A program made the translations under genes and the position numbers. Of a stretch of 64,000 nucleotides of DNA, positions 28,478 through 38,679 are shown one piece after another; position 1 is the stretch's first letter, and each line of letters opens with the position of its first letter. The stretch comes from an uncultured SAR324 cluster bacterium (GTDB lineage Bacteria; SAR324; NAC60-12), in the NCBI GenBank assembly GCA_905182865.1, contig CAJJCY010000003.1:159001-223000 (forward strand). The letters run 5' to 3'. A model generated the notes under the pieces. It did no database searches. It was not told the origin of the DNA and saw only the letters and a program-made list of their open reading frames with translations.

Positions 28478-30045
28478 ATGAATCGTAGTGAGTTATCAGA
28501 ACTTTCTGACAAATCATATGATGTGATTGTGGTTGGAGCAGGAATAAATGGTGCCGGTGCCGCACAACAACTGGTTGCCGGTGGATACAGAGTTTTGATT
28601 ATTGACAAGGGAGATTATGCCGGAGGGGCAACCAGTAAGTCCAGTCGAATTCTGCATTGTGGTTTACGATATTTAGCTCCGGGAAAATCCATTTGGGACT
28701 TTGTTTTCCATCCAAGTAAATTCTTTCTTGCCTGCCAAAATGCAAGAAAAGCCATGATTGCACGAAGTGATATTTCATTATCAATGAAGGAGTTAGTTAG
28801 ACCTTTCCGATTTTTTTTCCCTATTTATAAAGATGGACCTTATCGTTCGTGGCAAATCTATTCTGCCTTTAAATTATTGAATCTGTTAGGACCACATGAT
28901 AATTCACTGGAGTACCAAAGATTTTCAGGTAAGAATTTGCAAAAAGTACCATTCCAAAAATGGTTTCGAGATTCAAAGCAACTGCAAAGTGTTTCTGTTT
29001 TTAAAGATTACCAATTTATTTCTGCAGAAAGGTTAGTTGTTGATACGATTCGTGATGCTGAAAAAATGGGAGCAACTGTTAGAAATTATACATTAATGAA
29101 TCAACCTAAACAATGACTGAGGAAGGAAAAATAGGTTCTTTTTTACATGTATTAACAGCTAAAGAAGTAGATGTAAAAACCAAATTGATTCTGAATGTCA
29201 CAGGACCTTGGGGGAATTGTGTTAACCAAACGATGAAACCCAGCATTCCTGACAAAGTGATCGGATTGAAAGGCGCACACATAGTAGTCAAACTTCCTGA
29301 AGAATTTTCTGAGTGTGGAATAATGATCATCAACCGAGCAAACGAACCAATGTACTTATTGCCTTGGCATGAAATGCACTATATCGGACTTAACAGAACC
29401 CCATATGATGGTGAGCTTGATGAAGTAAAGGCTACAAAAGATGAGACTGAGTGGTTACTTGGAGAGGTCAATTATGCATTTCCACAGCTAAATCTTAAGC
29501 GAACGGATATTCTGTATTCGTATGCAGGTATTCAACCAGTTACTTTTGACGAAAGTGATCCTCAAGGTACTCGTGAGGTAGTTGTACATGATTTAGAATT
29601 AGATGGAATTCCAAATGTTTTGATACTCACTGGTGGTCCTATTTGGAATTATCGTCATATTGCAAAAAAGATTTTAAAAGAAGTATCAAAACGATGTGTT
29701 CCAACATTAGCAAAACAGCACCCTTCATCCGGATCAAGCGAAGTGACAAAACTCCTTCGCAATAGCCGATCGGCATCAGTTGAGATGAACATTTCAGATG
29801 AAATTTTAAAGAAAATAATTATTGAAGAACAACCTGTTTATCTTGCTGATATTTTACTGCGCAGGACAGGAATTGGCTGGGACATTGATCAAGGCAAATC
29901 TGCAGTTCCTGAAGTGGCAACTGTGATGGCAGAACTATGCGGTTGGGATGAACAACGAAAAGAAAAAGAAATGCAGTTGTTTCATCAACATATTAAAGAG
30001 ATATACCAAGTGCAAAAATATCGGGGGGACTCAGTTTGTGATTAG
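28478..30045 (+). CDS. glpD: FAD-dependent glycerol-3-phosphate dehydrogenase (split by a frameshift)
   Basis: GlpD oxidises glycerol 3-phosphate to dihydroxyacetone phosphate and passes electrons to quinone at the inner membrane. The N-terminal half (28478-29116) has the FAD motif VVGAGINGAGAAQQL and SKSSRILHCGLRYL. The C-terminal half (29113-30045) continues with LILNVTGPWGN, LPWHEMHYIGLNRTPYDGE and a C-terminal helical domain (DILLRRTGIGWD). The two frames meet at an ATGA near 29113, with only a few residues of disordered match. A one-base indel is simplest, but two coupled polypeptides cannot be ruled out. The gene and its upstream region are more AT-rich than their neighbours. Confidence 0.85.
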
Positions 30046-30355
30046 TGTGTGGTAGAATAAGGAGTCAAACTTTGCAGTCCATTATTGATAGGCACTGATA
30101 ATGTTCACCTCAGCTTCTAGCACTGCTTTTTTATTTTGTCTGGCGGAGACTTTACACACATGCTATAGTGTCTTTAGGAGAATACATGTGTTTGTATTTT
30201 CAGCCTTGTTGAGACGTAGATCACTCGTAGTGATTCTTGTCGACAGGATTTCACTCGGATAAGAAAATAAAAGATTCCGAGATATCAACAGTTGTCGAAT
30301 TCTGTTTTCTGAGGAAAACGGCATCTGGTTTTTTAACCCATTATTAGAGAGACCA
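30046..30355. other. Intergenic region upstream of the phosphonate importer
   Basis: 310 bases between glpD and phnS. No open frame or RNA recognised. It presumably carries the promoter of the phnS-phnT-phnU operon. A GAGAG ribosome-binding site lies just before the phnS ATG. Confidence 0.45.
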
Positions 30356-31393
30356 ATGAAAAATCTCGTTAATACAATGACCCAACTTAGCCGGGGTGTT
30401 CTCGGAGTAGCTTTGGGCCTGATGCTTGCCATTCCGGTAAGTGCAGAGACTCTAACTGTTTATACAGCAGTGGAAGCAGAAGACCTCAAACGCTATAAGT
30501 CTGAGTTCAACAAAGATCATCCGGATATCGATATCCGTTGGGTGCGCGATTCCACCGGGATTGTCACTGCAAAACTGCTTGCGGAAAAGAACAACCCTAG
30601 AGCCGATATTATTTGGGGCCTGGCCGCAACCAGTTTGATGTTACTCCAATCAGAAGGAATGCTGCACCCTTACGCACCTAAAGGTTTGGGTAAGCTTGAT
30701 TCGAAGTTTCGTGATTCGGCTAATCCACCAAGCTGGACCGGAATGGATGCGTGGATTGCCGCTGTTTGTGTAAACACGGTAGAAGCAAAAAAGAACAATT
30801 TACCCACTCCAACCTCATGGATGGATCTCACCGATCCTGTCTATAAAGGACATCTTGTCATGCCAAATCCAAATTCATCCGGTACTGGATTTCTTGATGT
30901 TTCCTCCTGGCTTCAAATATACGGAGAGCGCGGTGGATGGCAGTTCATGGACAACCTGCATAAAAACATCGCCTGGTACACCCATTCCGGCTCAAAGCCC
31001 TGCAAACAGGCAGCTAGAGGTGAAACTCCGATTGGAATTTCCTTTGCATTCCGTGGTGCAAAATCCAAAGCCGCCGGTGCCCCTCTGGAAATCGTTTTAC
31101 CAAAAGAAGGAGTTGGCTGGGACATGGAAGCAACTGCAATCGTGAAAGGGACCAAAAAACTTGCTGCCGCACAAACTCTGGCAGATTGGTCGATCACGAA
31201 AAAAGCAAATGTGCTTTACAATAAAGGCTATGCAGTTGTAGCCTATCCCGGAGTTGCCAAGCCGGTCAAGCATTTCCCTGCCGGAATACTTGAGGCCATG
31301 ATTGACAATGACTTTGAATTTGCAGCGGTGAACCGCAAGCGAATTCTCGCTCAGTGGCAAAAACGTTACGACGGAAAGTCTGAAGCTAAGTAA
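30356..31393 (+). CDS. phnS: ABC transporter substrate-binding protein, putative 2-aminoethylphosphonate type
   Basis: 345 residues with a Sec signal peptide (hydrophobic [17 protein letters not shown], cleavage before ETLTVYTA). The mature protein is an iron/phosphonate-type periplasmic binding protein, with [11 protein letters not shown] and the long conserved [39 protein letters not shown] further on is typical of the PhnS2 subgroup found with a fused permease. It begins a three-gene operon with ATPase and permease, spaced by 67 bases. The substrate assignment follows from family context, not from binding residues I can verify; ferric or other anions remain possible. Confidence 0.82.
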   Translation: MKNLVNTMTQLSRGVLGVALGLMLAIPVSAETLTVYTAVEAEDLKRYKSEFNKDHPDIDIRWVRDSTGIVTAKLLAEKNNPRADIIWGLAATSLMLLQSEGMLHPYAPKGLGKLDSKFRDSANPPSWTGMDAWIAAVCVNTVEAKKNNLPTPTSWMDLTDPVYKGHLVMPNPNSSGTGFLDVSSWLQIYGERGGWQFMDNLHKNIAWYTHSGSKPCKQAARGETPIGISFAFRGAKSKAAGAPLEIVLPKEGVGWDMEATAIVKGTKKLAAAQTLADWSITKKANVLYNKGYAVVAYPGVAKPVKHFPAGILEAMIDNDFEFAAVNRKRILAQWQKRYDGKSEAK

Positions 31394-31460
31394 TTCTGGT
31401 TTCAAATTTCCTTTTTCCCGGGTCGGATTTTCTTTCGGCCCGGATCTTCTAAACCTTACC

Positions 31461-32544
31461 ATGCCTGAATCAAAACAAAATTTTCTTCGCATAGATAATC
31501 TAACTAAACATTTTGGCGAGTTTGTCGCAGTTCAGGAACTTTCACTGGAAATTAACGACGGCGAATTCATCTGTTTTCTTGGACCATCCGGATGTGGAAA
31601 AACCACGCTTTTGAGAGCCATCGCCGGACTTGATCCGCAATCTTCCGGAAGCATTACACAAGCCGGAAAGGACATTTCCAACCTACCTCCATCTCAACGG
31701 GATTTCGGTATCGTTTTCCAATCCTATGCGCTTTTTCCGAACCTGACGGTTTTCCAGAATGTTGCCTATGGTCTGGAAAATCAAAAAATTCCCAAACTGG
31801 AAATCCGGAAACAAGTTAATGATTTATTGGAACTTGTTGGTATGCCGGAACAAACCGGAAAATATCCTGCACAGCTTTCAGGAGGACAACAGCAGCGTGT
31901 CGCACTTGCCCGTGCACTGGCTACTTCACCAGGATTGTTGCTGCTCGACGAGCCTCCTGAGTGCACTTGATGCCCGTGTCCGCGCCACATTACGCCATGA
32001 AATTCGTTCTTTGCACGAACGACTCGGCGTGACCACAATTCTGGTCACACACGATCAGGAAGAAGCCCTTTCGATGGCAGACCGAATAGTCGTGATGAAT
32101 GAAGGTCGAATCGAACAGGTTGGAACACCAGAGGAAATTTACAGTGCACCTGCTTCACCTTTTGTCGCAGATTTTATCGGCGTGATGAATTTTTTGCAGG
32201 GAAAAGTAACAAACTCCGGGAAGGTGCTTATTGGGGGGAAAACACTTGATTGTGAAACCGCAAACATTGCGGAGGGTAGTAAAGTTCGGGTGACGGTACG
32301 ACCCGAAGATATTTTATGCAGTGCGAAAGATAAAAATGCAGCGAATTCATTTTCGGTTAAAGTTGAATCCGTCGAATTTCTCGGTTCTTTCTGCAGACTG
32401 ATTTTGTCAGGCCCGGACGGCTTTGGTGAATTGATGACAGATCTTTCCACGCAGCAAGTCCATGAACTGAATGTTACTCCTGAAACCACACTCACCGCCG
32501 TATTTCCTGCACGGAGTCTCAAGGTTTTCCCTGAAAGCTTATGA
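31461..32544 (+). CDS. phnT: ABC transporter ATP-binding protein, putative 2-aminoethylphosphonate type (frameshifted)
   Basis: About 360 residues when read across one frameshift. Walker A is [13 protein letters not shown], the signature is [15 protein letters not shown], Walker B is LLLLDEP, and the H-loop is [12 protein letters not shown]-terminal TOBE-type domain ([13 protein letters not shown]) follows. An extra C in the stretch AGCCTCCTGAG (31951-31961) shifts the frame right after Walker B; without it, [12 protein letters not shown] reads correctly. The gene overlaps phnU by 4 bases. A sequencing error is likely, since the rest is fully conserved. Confidence 0.87.
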
Positions 32545-34265
32545 GTACCACAGATTCTATTCCCGCCTCTATTGTTCCTACCAGGGGAGCCTCCAGCGTA
32601 CGTATCAAGCTCAGTCGGGATGACTATGTTTTGCGGACCGGACTCGTGGTCGTAATCAGTTTCCTGGCAATTTTAGTAGTTTTACCGCTTTATTCCCTGC
32701 TCTCCAAAAGTCTGGAAGACATGGACGGTAATTTTGTCGGGTTACAGAACTTTCAAGAATATTTACAAACTCCATCGCTTTTAACTTCTATCACAAACAG
32801 TTTAAGCGTTGCTTTTTTTTCGGCGATAATTGTGTTGGTGCTGGCCTTCATTTATGCCTACGCGTTGACCAGAACCCAAATGCCGTTTCGCCTGTTTTTT
32901 CGGGGAGTAGCGCTGATACCAATTCTTGCACCTTCGCTGCTCGCGGCCATTTCATTGATTTACTGGTTTGGAACTCAAGGCGTACTTAAATCGTGGTTGT
33001 TCGGTGCTTCGATATACGGCCCCATCGGTGTCATTATGGCTTCGTGTTTCTGGGTATTCCCTCATGCGCTGATGATTTTAATTACAGCACTTTCTACGGC
33101 AGATGCCAGACTGTACGAAGCAGCTGAAGCCTTACGAACTCCTAAGTGGCGCATATTTTGGACCGTTACGCTACCGGGAGCGAAGTACGGAATTCTCAGC
33201 ACGGGCTTCATTGTTTTTACACTCGTCATCACAGATTTTGGCGTACCGAAAGTCATCGGTGGAAATTTTAATGTACTGGCGACTGACGTGTACAAACAAG
33301 TCGTCGGTCAGCAAAACTTTGAGATGGGGGCTGTAGTTTCGCTGGTTTTGCTCCTGCCCGCAGTAGCCGCTTTTATCGCCGACCGCTGGGTACAGAGCAA
33401 ACAAGTCGCCATACTTTCCGCACGCGCAGTACCTTTTCAACCAAAATCTGAACCCTTGCGCGATTGGCTCCTGTTTGGATTTTGTACAACAATAGCATTC
33501 ATTTTCCTGGCAATGCTGGGGATGGCTGCCTACGCTTCTTTCGTCACATTCTGGCCATACAATCTCACGCTTTCACTCAATAATTACGACTTCGATTTGA
33601 TGGATGGCGGTGGTTGGGAAGCCTATTTCAATTCAATCCGGATGGCTATTTACTGTGCCGTGTTTGGTTCCGGGCTGATATTCTTCGGCAGCTACCTGGT
33701 TGAAAAAGCAAGAGGGGTTTCATGGCTGCGTACCATTTTACATTTGATCGCCATGATGCCGCTCGCCATTCCCGGATTGGTTTTGGGGATTGCCTACATT
33801 TTCTTTTTTAATCATCCGGACAATCCACTCGGTTTCCTTTACGGAACCATGGGGATTCTTGTGATCAGCACAATTGTTCACTTTTACACCGTCAGCCATC
33901 TTACCTCTCTCACTGCACTTAAGCAGCTTGATCCGGAATTTGAAACCGTTTCACTTTCCCTGAAAACCCCTGTCTGGAGGACCTTTGGGAAAGTGACTCT
34001 TCCGGTTTGTCTACCGGCTTTGCTGGATGTGGCGAGCTATCTTTTTTTGAATGCGATGACCACTGTTGCCGCTGTGGTTTTCCTCTATTCTCCGGAAACA
34101 ATGCTGGCCTCAATCGCCGTGCTGAACATGGATGATGCAGGAGACATTGCACCAGCCGCTGCCATGGCCTTGATGATTGTTTATACTTCTGCAGCCTTCC
34201 GAATGCTCCACGCACTGCTTTCCCGTTATCTCAAACGCCGCACCCAAGATTGGCGTAAACGCTGA
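32541..34265 (+). CDS. phnU: ABC transporter permease with two fused transmembrane domains, putative 2-aminoethylphosphonate type
   Basis: 574 residues with two consecutive permease halves of about six membrane segments each. Each has an EAA-type loop, DARLYEAAEALRTPKWRIFW in the first half and LDPEFETVSLSLKTPVWRTF in the second. Fusion of both permeases in one chain is the PhnU2 arrangement and also occurs in ferric-iron (FbpB/SfuB) importers. It starts at the phnT stop (ATGA). A palindrome at 34294-34331 follows the stop and may end transcription. Confidence 0.88.
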   Translation: MSTTDSIPASIVPTRGASSVRIKLSRDDYVLRTGLVVVISFLAILVVLPLYSLLSKSLEDMDGNFVGLQNFQEYLQTPSLLTSITNSLSVAFFSAIIVLVLAFIYAYALTRTQMPFRLFFRGVALIPILAPSLLAAISLIYWFGTQGVLKSWLFGASIYGPIGVIMASCFWVFPHALMILITALSTADARLYEAAEALRTPKWRIFWTVTLPGAKYGILSTGFIVFTLVITDFGVPKVIGGNFNVLATDVYKQVVGQQNFEMGAVVSLVLLLPAVAAFIADRWVQSKQVAILSARAVPFQPKSEPLRDWLLFGFCTTIAFIFLAMLGMAAYASFVTFWPYNLTLSLNNYDFDLMDGGGWEAYFNSIRMAIYCAVFGSGLIFFGSYLVEKARGVSWLRTILHLIAMMPLAIPGLVLGIAYIFFFNHPDNPLGFLYGTMGILVISTIVHFYTVSHLTSLTALKQLDPEFETVSLSLKTPVWRTFGKVTLPVCLPALLDVASYLFLNAMTTVAAVVFLYSPETMLASIAVLNMDDAGDIAPAAAMALMIVYTSAAFRMLHALLSRYLKRRTQDWRKR

Positions 34266-34293
34266 CGCAACTTTATACTCAACACGTGTAAAA

Positions 34294-34331
34294 TGCAGGT
34301 CGGGTTTGGCGTAGCCATAACCCAACTTGCA
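34294..34331. repeat. Palindromic intergenic hairpin
   Basis: TGCA, GGTCGGGTTTGGC, a GTA loop, then GCCATAACCCAAC and TTGCA fold into a long near-perfect hairpin 28 bases after the phnU stop. GGGTTTGGC...GCC.AACCC palindromes are common dispersed repeats in many bacteria. No T-run follows on either strand, so it could be a weak terminator, an mRNA end protector or simply a repeat. Confidence 0.6.
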
Positions 34332-34369
34332 AATAAATCCAATTATAACCCTTTTTCAGAATAAAAATC

Positions 34370-34633
34370 ATGTCCGTAGTAATCTTTGAGCTGGACAAAA
34401 CTTTAATTAGCGGTGACAGTGATTTTCTATGGGTGTATTCATCCATGAAGCCGAAATTGTTGATGCTGATGATCAACAAAACGACAAAACCTTAGACGGC
34501 TCAAACTTTCTATTCCGACTCTTAGAATGATCCGATGTTGAAATTGGCTGGGAATCCTTTCGCTGTCAATGCTGATCCGATTTTGAGAAAAACAGTTCAG
34601 GAAAACGGTTGGCGTATTTTGGATTGGATGTAG
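34370..34633 (+). pseudogene. Remnant of a HAD-superfamily (subfamily IB) phosphatase
   Basis: The start ATG 34370 reads VVIFELDKTLISGDSDFLW, the DxDxT region (here ELDKT) and GDS block of HAD-IB phosphatases. After a missing G the next frame continues GVFIHEAEIVDADDQQNDK as in the family. After a stop near 34530 the sequence resumes with LAGNPFAVNADPILRK and ENGWRILDWM, the family C-terminus. The whole catalytic middle is gone (about 88 codons remain of roughly 220). Clearly a decayed gene. Confidence 0.7.
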
Positions 34634-34805
34634 AGAATATTTTGCGGTTTTTTATCCCGGTAATTTTAATTTATTCTACAAACTATTTTGAGGGGACACA
34701 GATTTAAAAGACTGGAAATCATTTAATCCTGAAAATCTACGTTCGCCTATGTGTAGTTTTTTTTGGCATGAGATGACATCTTTGTTAAAAAGTAATTGCT
34801 GTGTG

Positions 34806-35231
34806 TTAAGTAACTTTGAGGACTTCAACCTTGAAGATCAAGTCTGCATCTGGCGGGATACCCATAGAGGAAACACCTTGCTGACCGTAGGCCAGTTTGG
34901 CTGGTATTTTTATTTGGAGCTTTGTTCCCTCTCTCACTCCTTTGAGAGCTTCGTCCCAACCTGAGATTACACTACCTTTCCCCAGATCAAATTCAAAAGG
35001 ACGGCGCTTAGCCCGGCTGCTGTCAAACATTTTATAATCCTCAGCCAGCCAGCCTTCATAGTGGACTTTGATATGGCTGCCGTCTTTTGCTTTATCTCCA
35101 TGACCAGGGCGTTCTACATAGATTTGAATGCCAGATCCGGTTTGTTTAAAAGCAGCATCCAAGGCCAGTTGGGGTCGCTTATTTGTTTTAGCTGCTTGCT
35201 GCTGAGTTAACGCGGATGTACCGACTTTCAT
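34806..35231 (-). CDS. FKBP-type peptidyl-prolyl cis-trans isomerase
   Basis: FKBP domain of about 105 residues at the C-terminus of a 141-residue protein: VHYEGWLAEDYKMFDSS, PFEFDLGKGSVISGWDEAL, GTKLQIKIPAKLAYG and a terminal DLIFKVEVLKV. All are core elements of the isomerase fold and its hydrophobic pocket. There is no signal peptide from the chosen ATG (35231), so it is probably cytoplasmic. The start overlaps the stop of the OstA-like gene by 4 bases. Confidence 0.9.
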   Translation of the reverse strand: MKVGTSALTQQQAAKTNKRPQLALDAAFKQTGSGIQIYVERPGHGDKAKDGSHIKVHYEGWLAEDYKMFDSSRAKRRPFEFDLGKGSVISGWDEALKGVREGTKLQIKIPAKLAYGQQGVSSMGIPPDADLIFKVEVLKVT

Positions 35232-36481
35232 CTACAGGCAAAGATGGCAGGAGCTTGTTCTCCAAGTATTGTCATTTGTATAGGTGCCTTGTTGTCACCC
35301 TGAGCAATTCCTTTGTTTACATCAAGGTATAAATTGATCGTGTTCCCCTGGAGGTGATATTTACCGGACTGAACTTCCGCACTACCTTCAAGTAAAATGG
35401 TTTTCTTAATCTCATCAAAGTTGGCTTTATCAGCTTTGGCGACACGACCAGGTTGTTCAAAACATACTCCCTGTTCAGCACGAATGGACTGTAATTCCTG
35501 TAACTCATTAAGCCGTAGAGTTATTTTTCCTGCATGAATATAGAGATTATCCGGAGTACGCTCCATTTCCACATCACCCTCAAACATAGCCAGATGTTTG
35601 ATATTATCCAAAACCCCACGGGAAGCTAATAACAACACTTTCTTCTGTTCCGTATTTTCTTGATTTTCTGTTTCTTCTTCCTGAGTCTTGATATTTGAGC
35701 TTTGTTCGTTGCGGTTTGTTTCCAATTCACTGAGATTGGCCTCAACCTTAATTCGTCCTTCTTTGCTGGCATCCTTTCCTTCCAGGGTTGCATGCTGAAG
35801 CAGAATATTAACAAAAACAGTGTTACTGATTACACTACCTTGACTGGCTTTCATGATCACATTCCCCTGCAACTTCAATGTCTGTTGAGGCGTCTCGATC
35901 AATTTTGTTTCTGCAGAATCTGTGTCCAAAGTTTGATCTTCAAGATCAATCTGCGTATAAATCGCAAAATCTGAGCGAACCTCACGGTCCCACTGTTTAA
36001 CGCTCACTCCACCTTCACCGATCAACTTCTCAAAGTTTTTTCCTTTTCCCGAAACCAGACGAAGTTTGGCTGTAGTTAATTCAATGTTTTCTCTTGGAAT
36101 AACACCTTTAACATTTCCGCGAAAAACTGCTGCATTCTCATTAAGATCGCTGCTGAATTCATCTGCCTGTATTTTTATTTGCTGAGTTGAGGCATAGCGC
36201 ATGAGAAGATCACTTTCCTTTTTAGTGAGCCGTATCGGAAGCGCTTCAAGAAAATCCTTAAGGTTAAGGTAGTGTGTGTTCAGGATTGGTGAAAGCATTT
36301 CAGTTAGTGCTTTTGAGAAGCCTTCTCTTTGCAGGTGATCTAGTGTATTGCGGGTGATTTCGAAACCACTTGCAGGTGCCGCAAGGCTTGCTTGTCTATA
36401 GTTCCATGCAGGTTCAGTTGTAGCAATACTGAAAAATAACAAGAAGACAGAAAATATATATTTTATTTTACGCTTAAGCAT
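35228..36481 (-). CDS. OstA/LptA-like LPS transport protein
   Basis: 417 residues. The N-terminus [20 protein letters not shown] is an export signal or anchor. From about residue 98 the protein shows repeated OstA-type beta-jellyroll units, recognisable by IKIQADEFSSDLNENAAVF, FRGNVKG, LIGEGGVSV, LKLQGNVIM, FEGDVEM, LLEGSAEV and LQGNTINLYLD. LptA-family proteins bridge LPS from the inner to the outer membrane. At more than twice the length of LptA, with a Glu/Asn-rich insertion (about 255-280), it could be an LptA with multiple units. It overlaps pyrG upstream by 8 bases. Confidence 0.75.
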   Translation of the reverse strand: MLKRKIKYIFSVFLLFFSIATTEPAWNYRQASLAAPASGFEITRNTLDHLQREGFSKALTEMLSPILNTHYLNLKDFLEALPIRLTKKESDLLMRYASTQQIKIQADEFSSDLNENAAVFRGNVKGVIPRENIELTTAKLRLVSGKGKNFEKLIGEGGVSVKQWDREVRSDFAIYTQIDLEDQTLDTDSAETKLIETPQQTLKLQGNVIMKASQGSVISNTVFVNILLQHATLEGKDASKEGRIKVEANLSELETNRNEQSSNIKTQEEETENQENTEQKKVLLLASRGVLDNIKHLAMFEGDVEMERTPDNLYIHAGKITLRLNELQELQSIRAEQGVCFEQPGRVAKADKANFDEIKKTILLEGSAEVQSGKYHLQGNTINLYLDVNKGIAQGDNKAPIQMTILGEQAPAIFACR

Positions 36482-38151
36482 TTGACGTGTCGGCTATCTT
36501 TTTTGAGGTTGCTTGATGATCTGAACATGACTGCCGGTTAAGATAGGACGCCTCAATGAAAGAAGTAAACAAAGGATGCGGCTTAAGTGGTTTTGACTGC
36601 AGTTCCGGATGATATTGACAGCCGATAAACCAGGGATGTCCTGCAAGTTCAATCGTTTCTACCAAATTGCGTTCCGGGTGACGCCCTGAAACAGTCAGTC
36701 CTGCCTCTTCAAATCTGGGAACAAAGTAATTCATCACTTCATAGCGGTGCCTGTGGCGCTCTGAAATAGTTGTTTTGTTATAAATTTTTTCTATCCTGGT
36801 TCCTTTTTCCAGAATTGTGGTTTGGCTGCCCAGACGCATTGTACCACCTGTCTCCTCTTGTCCCTCTTGTTCAGGCATTAAATCAATCACGTTTTCTGGA
36901 TGATCCGGACGTGACTCCCCGGAATTTGCCCCTTCAATTCCTACAACATTTCTAGCAAATTCCACAATTGCCATCTGCATTCCAAGACAAATTCCAAAAA
37001 ATGGAATATTCTTTGTCCGTGCAATTTTGATAGCAGCAATTTTTCCCTCAGTTCCACGCTCTCCGAATCCCGGCGCAACCAAAACACCATCCATTTTTTT
37101 CAATTGACTCAACACGTTTTTCTCTGTCAATAATTCAGAATCAACATAGTGCAGATTTACTTTAAGCCGGTTTGCAATGCCGCCATGCAGTAAAGCTTCG
37201 TTGAGGCTTTCATAGGAATCCCGATGCGAAACATATTTTCCGATAAAAGCAATATCCACCTCATCATGGTGATTTTTATAACTATCAATTAAATCGACCC
37301 ATGGCTGTAGTTTAGGACTACCGGTCCATATTTGCAGATAGGTCATGATTGTATTGTCCAATTCCTCCTGATGAAACAGCAAAGGTACTTCATAGACCAA
37401 ATCTACGTCAAGTCCATTTATAACAGAATTTTCAGGAACATTGGTGAATAGAGAAATCTTGCTACGAACTTTATCAGTCAGCATTTCCGAAGTTCGGCAG
37501 ATGAGAATATCAGGTTGAATTCCGATTTCCCTAAGCTTACCTACACTGTGTTGAGTAGGCTTTGTTTTCATTTCAGATGTCTGCACAATTAAGGTAAGGT
37601 GAACAAACAAAGTGTTTTCTCTTCCGTGATCATGCCGGTATTGACGAATTGCCTCGAGGAATGGCAGGGACTCAATATCTCCAACTGTTCCACCGATTTC
37701 AACAATACAAATATCTGCGTTTGAGGCAGCCGCAGTTTTAGGGTTATTATCGGACAACCTGGCGGCTTCAGAAATCGTGTCTTTTATTTCATCAATCACA
37801 TGTGGAATCACCTGAACAGTTGCACCCAAATATTCCCCAGCTCTTTCTTTACGAATAACTGCATCATAAATTTGACCAGTTGTACGGTTGTGCCTGCGGT
37901 TCAATACAGCATTTGTGTAGCGTTCGTAATGTCCAAGATCCAAGTCTGTTTCTGCTCCATCCAGTAACAAAAACCTCTCCATGCTGAAAAGGATTCATTG
38001 TGCCGGCATCGACATTTATGTAGGGATCCAATTTCATCAAGCTGACTGTCAATCCCCTTGCTTCCATCAGTGCACCGATAGAAGCTGCGGCAATACCTTT
38101 CCCCAGTCCGGAAACTACTCCTCCGGTAATAAAAATAAATTTAGTTTGCAT
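36474..38151 (-). CDS. pyrG: CTP synthase (frameshifted)
   Basis: Converts UTP to CTP using glutamine. The N-terminal synthase domain opens [20 protein letters not shown] and continues [15 protein letters not shown]. The C-terminal glutaminase domain has the nucleophile motif GICLGMQ and QYHPE. The frame breaks near 37960-37966: FQHGEVFVT should continue [15 protein letters not shown], but two bases are missing, so the two parts are in different frames. The total is about 559 codons, normal apart from a short C-terminal extension. As the enzyme is normally essential, a sequencing error is by far the likeliest cause. Confidence 0.94.
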
Positions 38152-38245
38152 AAATTTAAGTGTTTTGTTTATTGGAATTACTTTTCAGTTAAAAAAGTTT
38201 GAACTTTAAAACAGCATGAAAGTTTTCTCAAGCCAAATGAATAAA

Positions 38246-38665
38246 TCAATCTCCGCAAATATGGACGACAATATTTCTGGAATGTGCACGTGAACGGTGT
38301 TCCCAGAGGAAAATCCCCTGCCAAGTTCCTAAAAGCATCTTAGCACTGGCAATCGGTATTTGCTCAGAAGTCTTTGTCAATGCACTTCGGATATGCGAAG
38401 GCATATCATCCGGACCCTCCGTAGTGTGAGTATAACCTAAATCGTTTTCCGGAACCAGCTTTCCGAAAAAATATTCCATATCTTGTATGACATCCGGATC
38501 TGCGTTTTCTTGAATTAAAAGACTGGCTGAAGTGTGACGGACGAAAATATTACAGAGTCCAGAAGTTATTTCAGACTCACTAATCACTTGCTGTACCTTG
38601 CGAGTGATTTCCTGAAGACCTTTTCCACTGGTCTGAATTTGGAGAATTTGTTGATAAATCTTCAT
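38246..38665 (-). CDS. YjbQ/UPF0047 family protein
   Basis: 139 residues covering the entire family: the Cys/His-type segment GLCNIFVRHTSASLLIQENAD (first 20 residues are the signature), then YTHTTEGPDDMPSHIRSAL, and the C-terminal LGTWQGIFLWEHR. YjbQ proteins have weak thiamine-phosphate synthase activity and an otherwise unclear role. It lies between ntrY (14 bases) and pyrG on the minus strand. Confidence 0.88.
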   Translation of the reverse strand: MKIYQQILQIQTSGKGLQEITRKVQQVISESEITSGLCNIFVRHTSASLLIQENADPDVIQDMEYFFGKLVPENDLGYTHTTEGPDDMPSHIRSALTKTSEQIPIASAKMLLGTWQGIFLWEHRSRAHSRNIVVHICGD

Positions 38666-38679
38666 TGCAGATCTGCAGT

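Noticed and set aside
31945..31965. Programmed frameshift in phnT
   Set aside because: No slippery heptamer or stimulatory hairpin is evident; an extra C is the simplest explanation.
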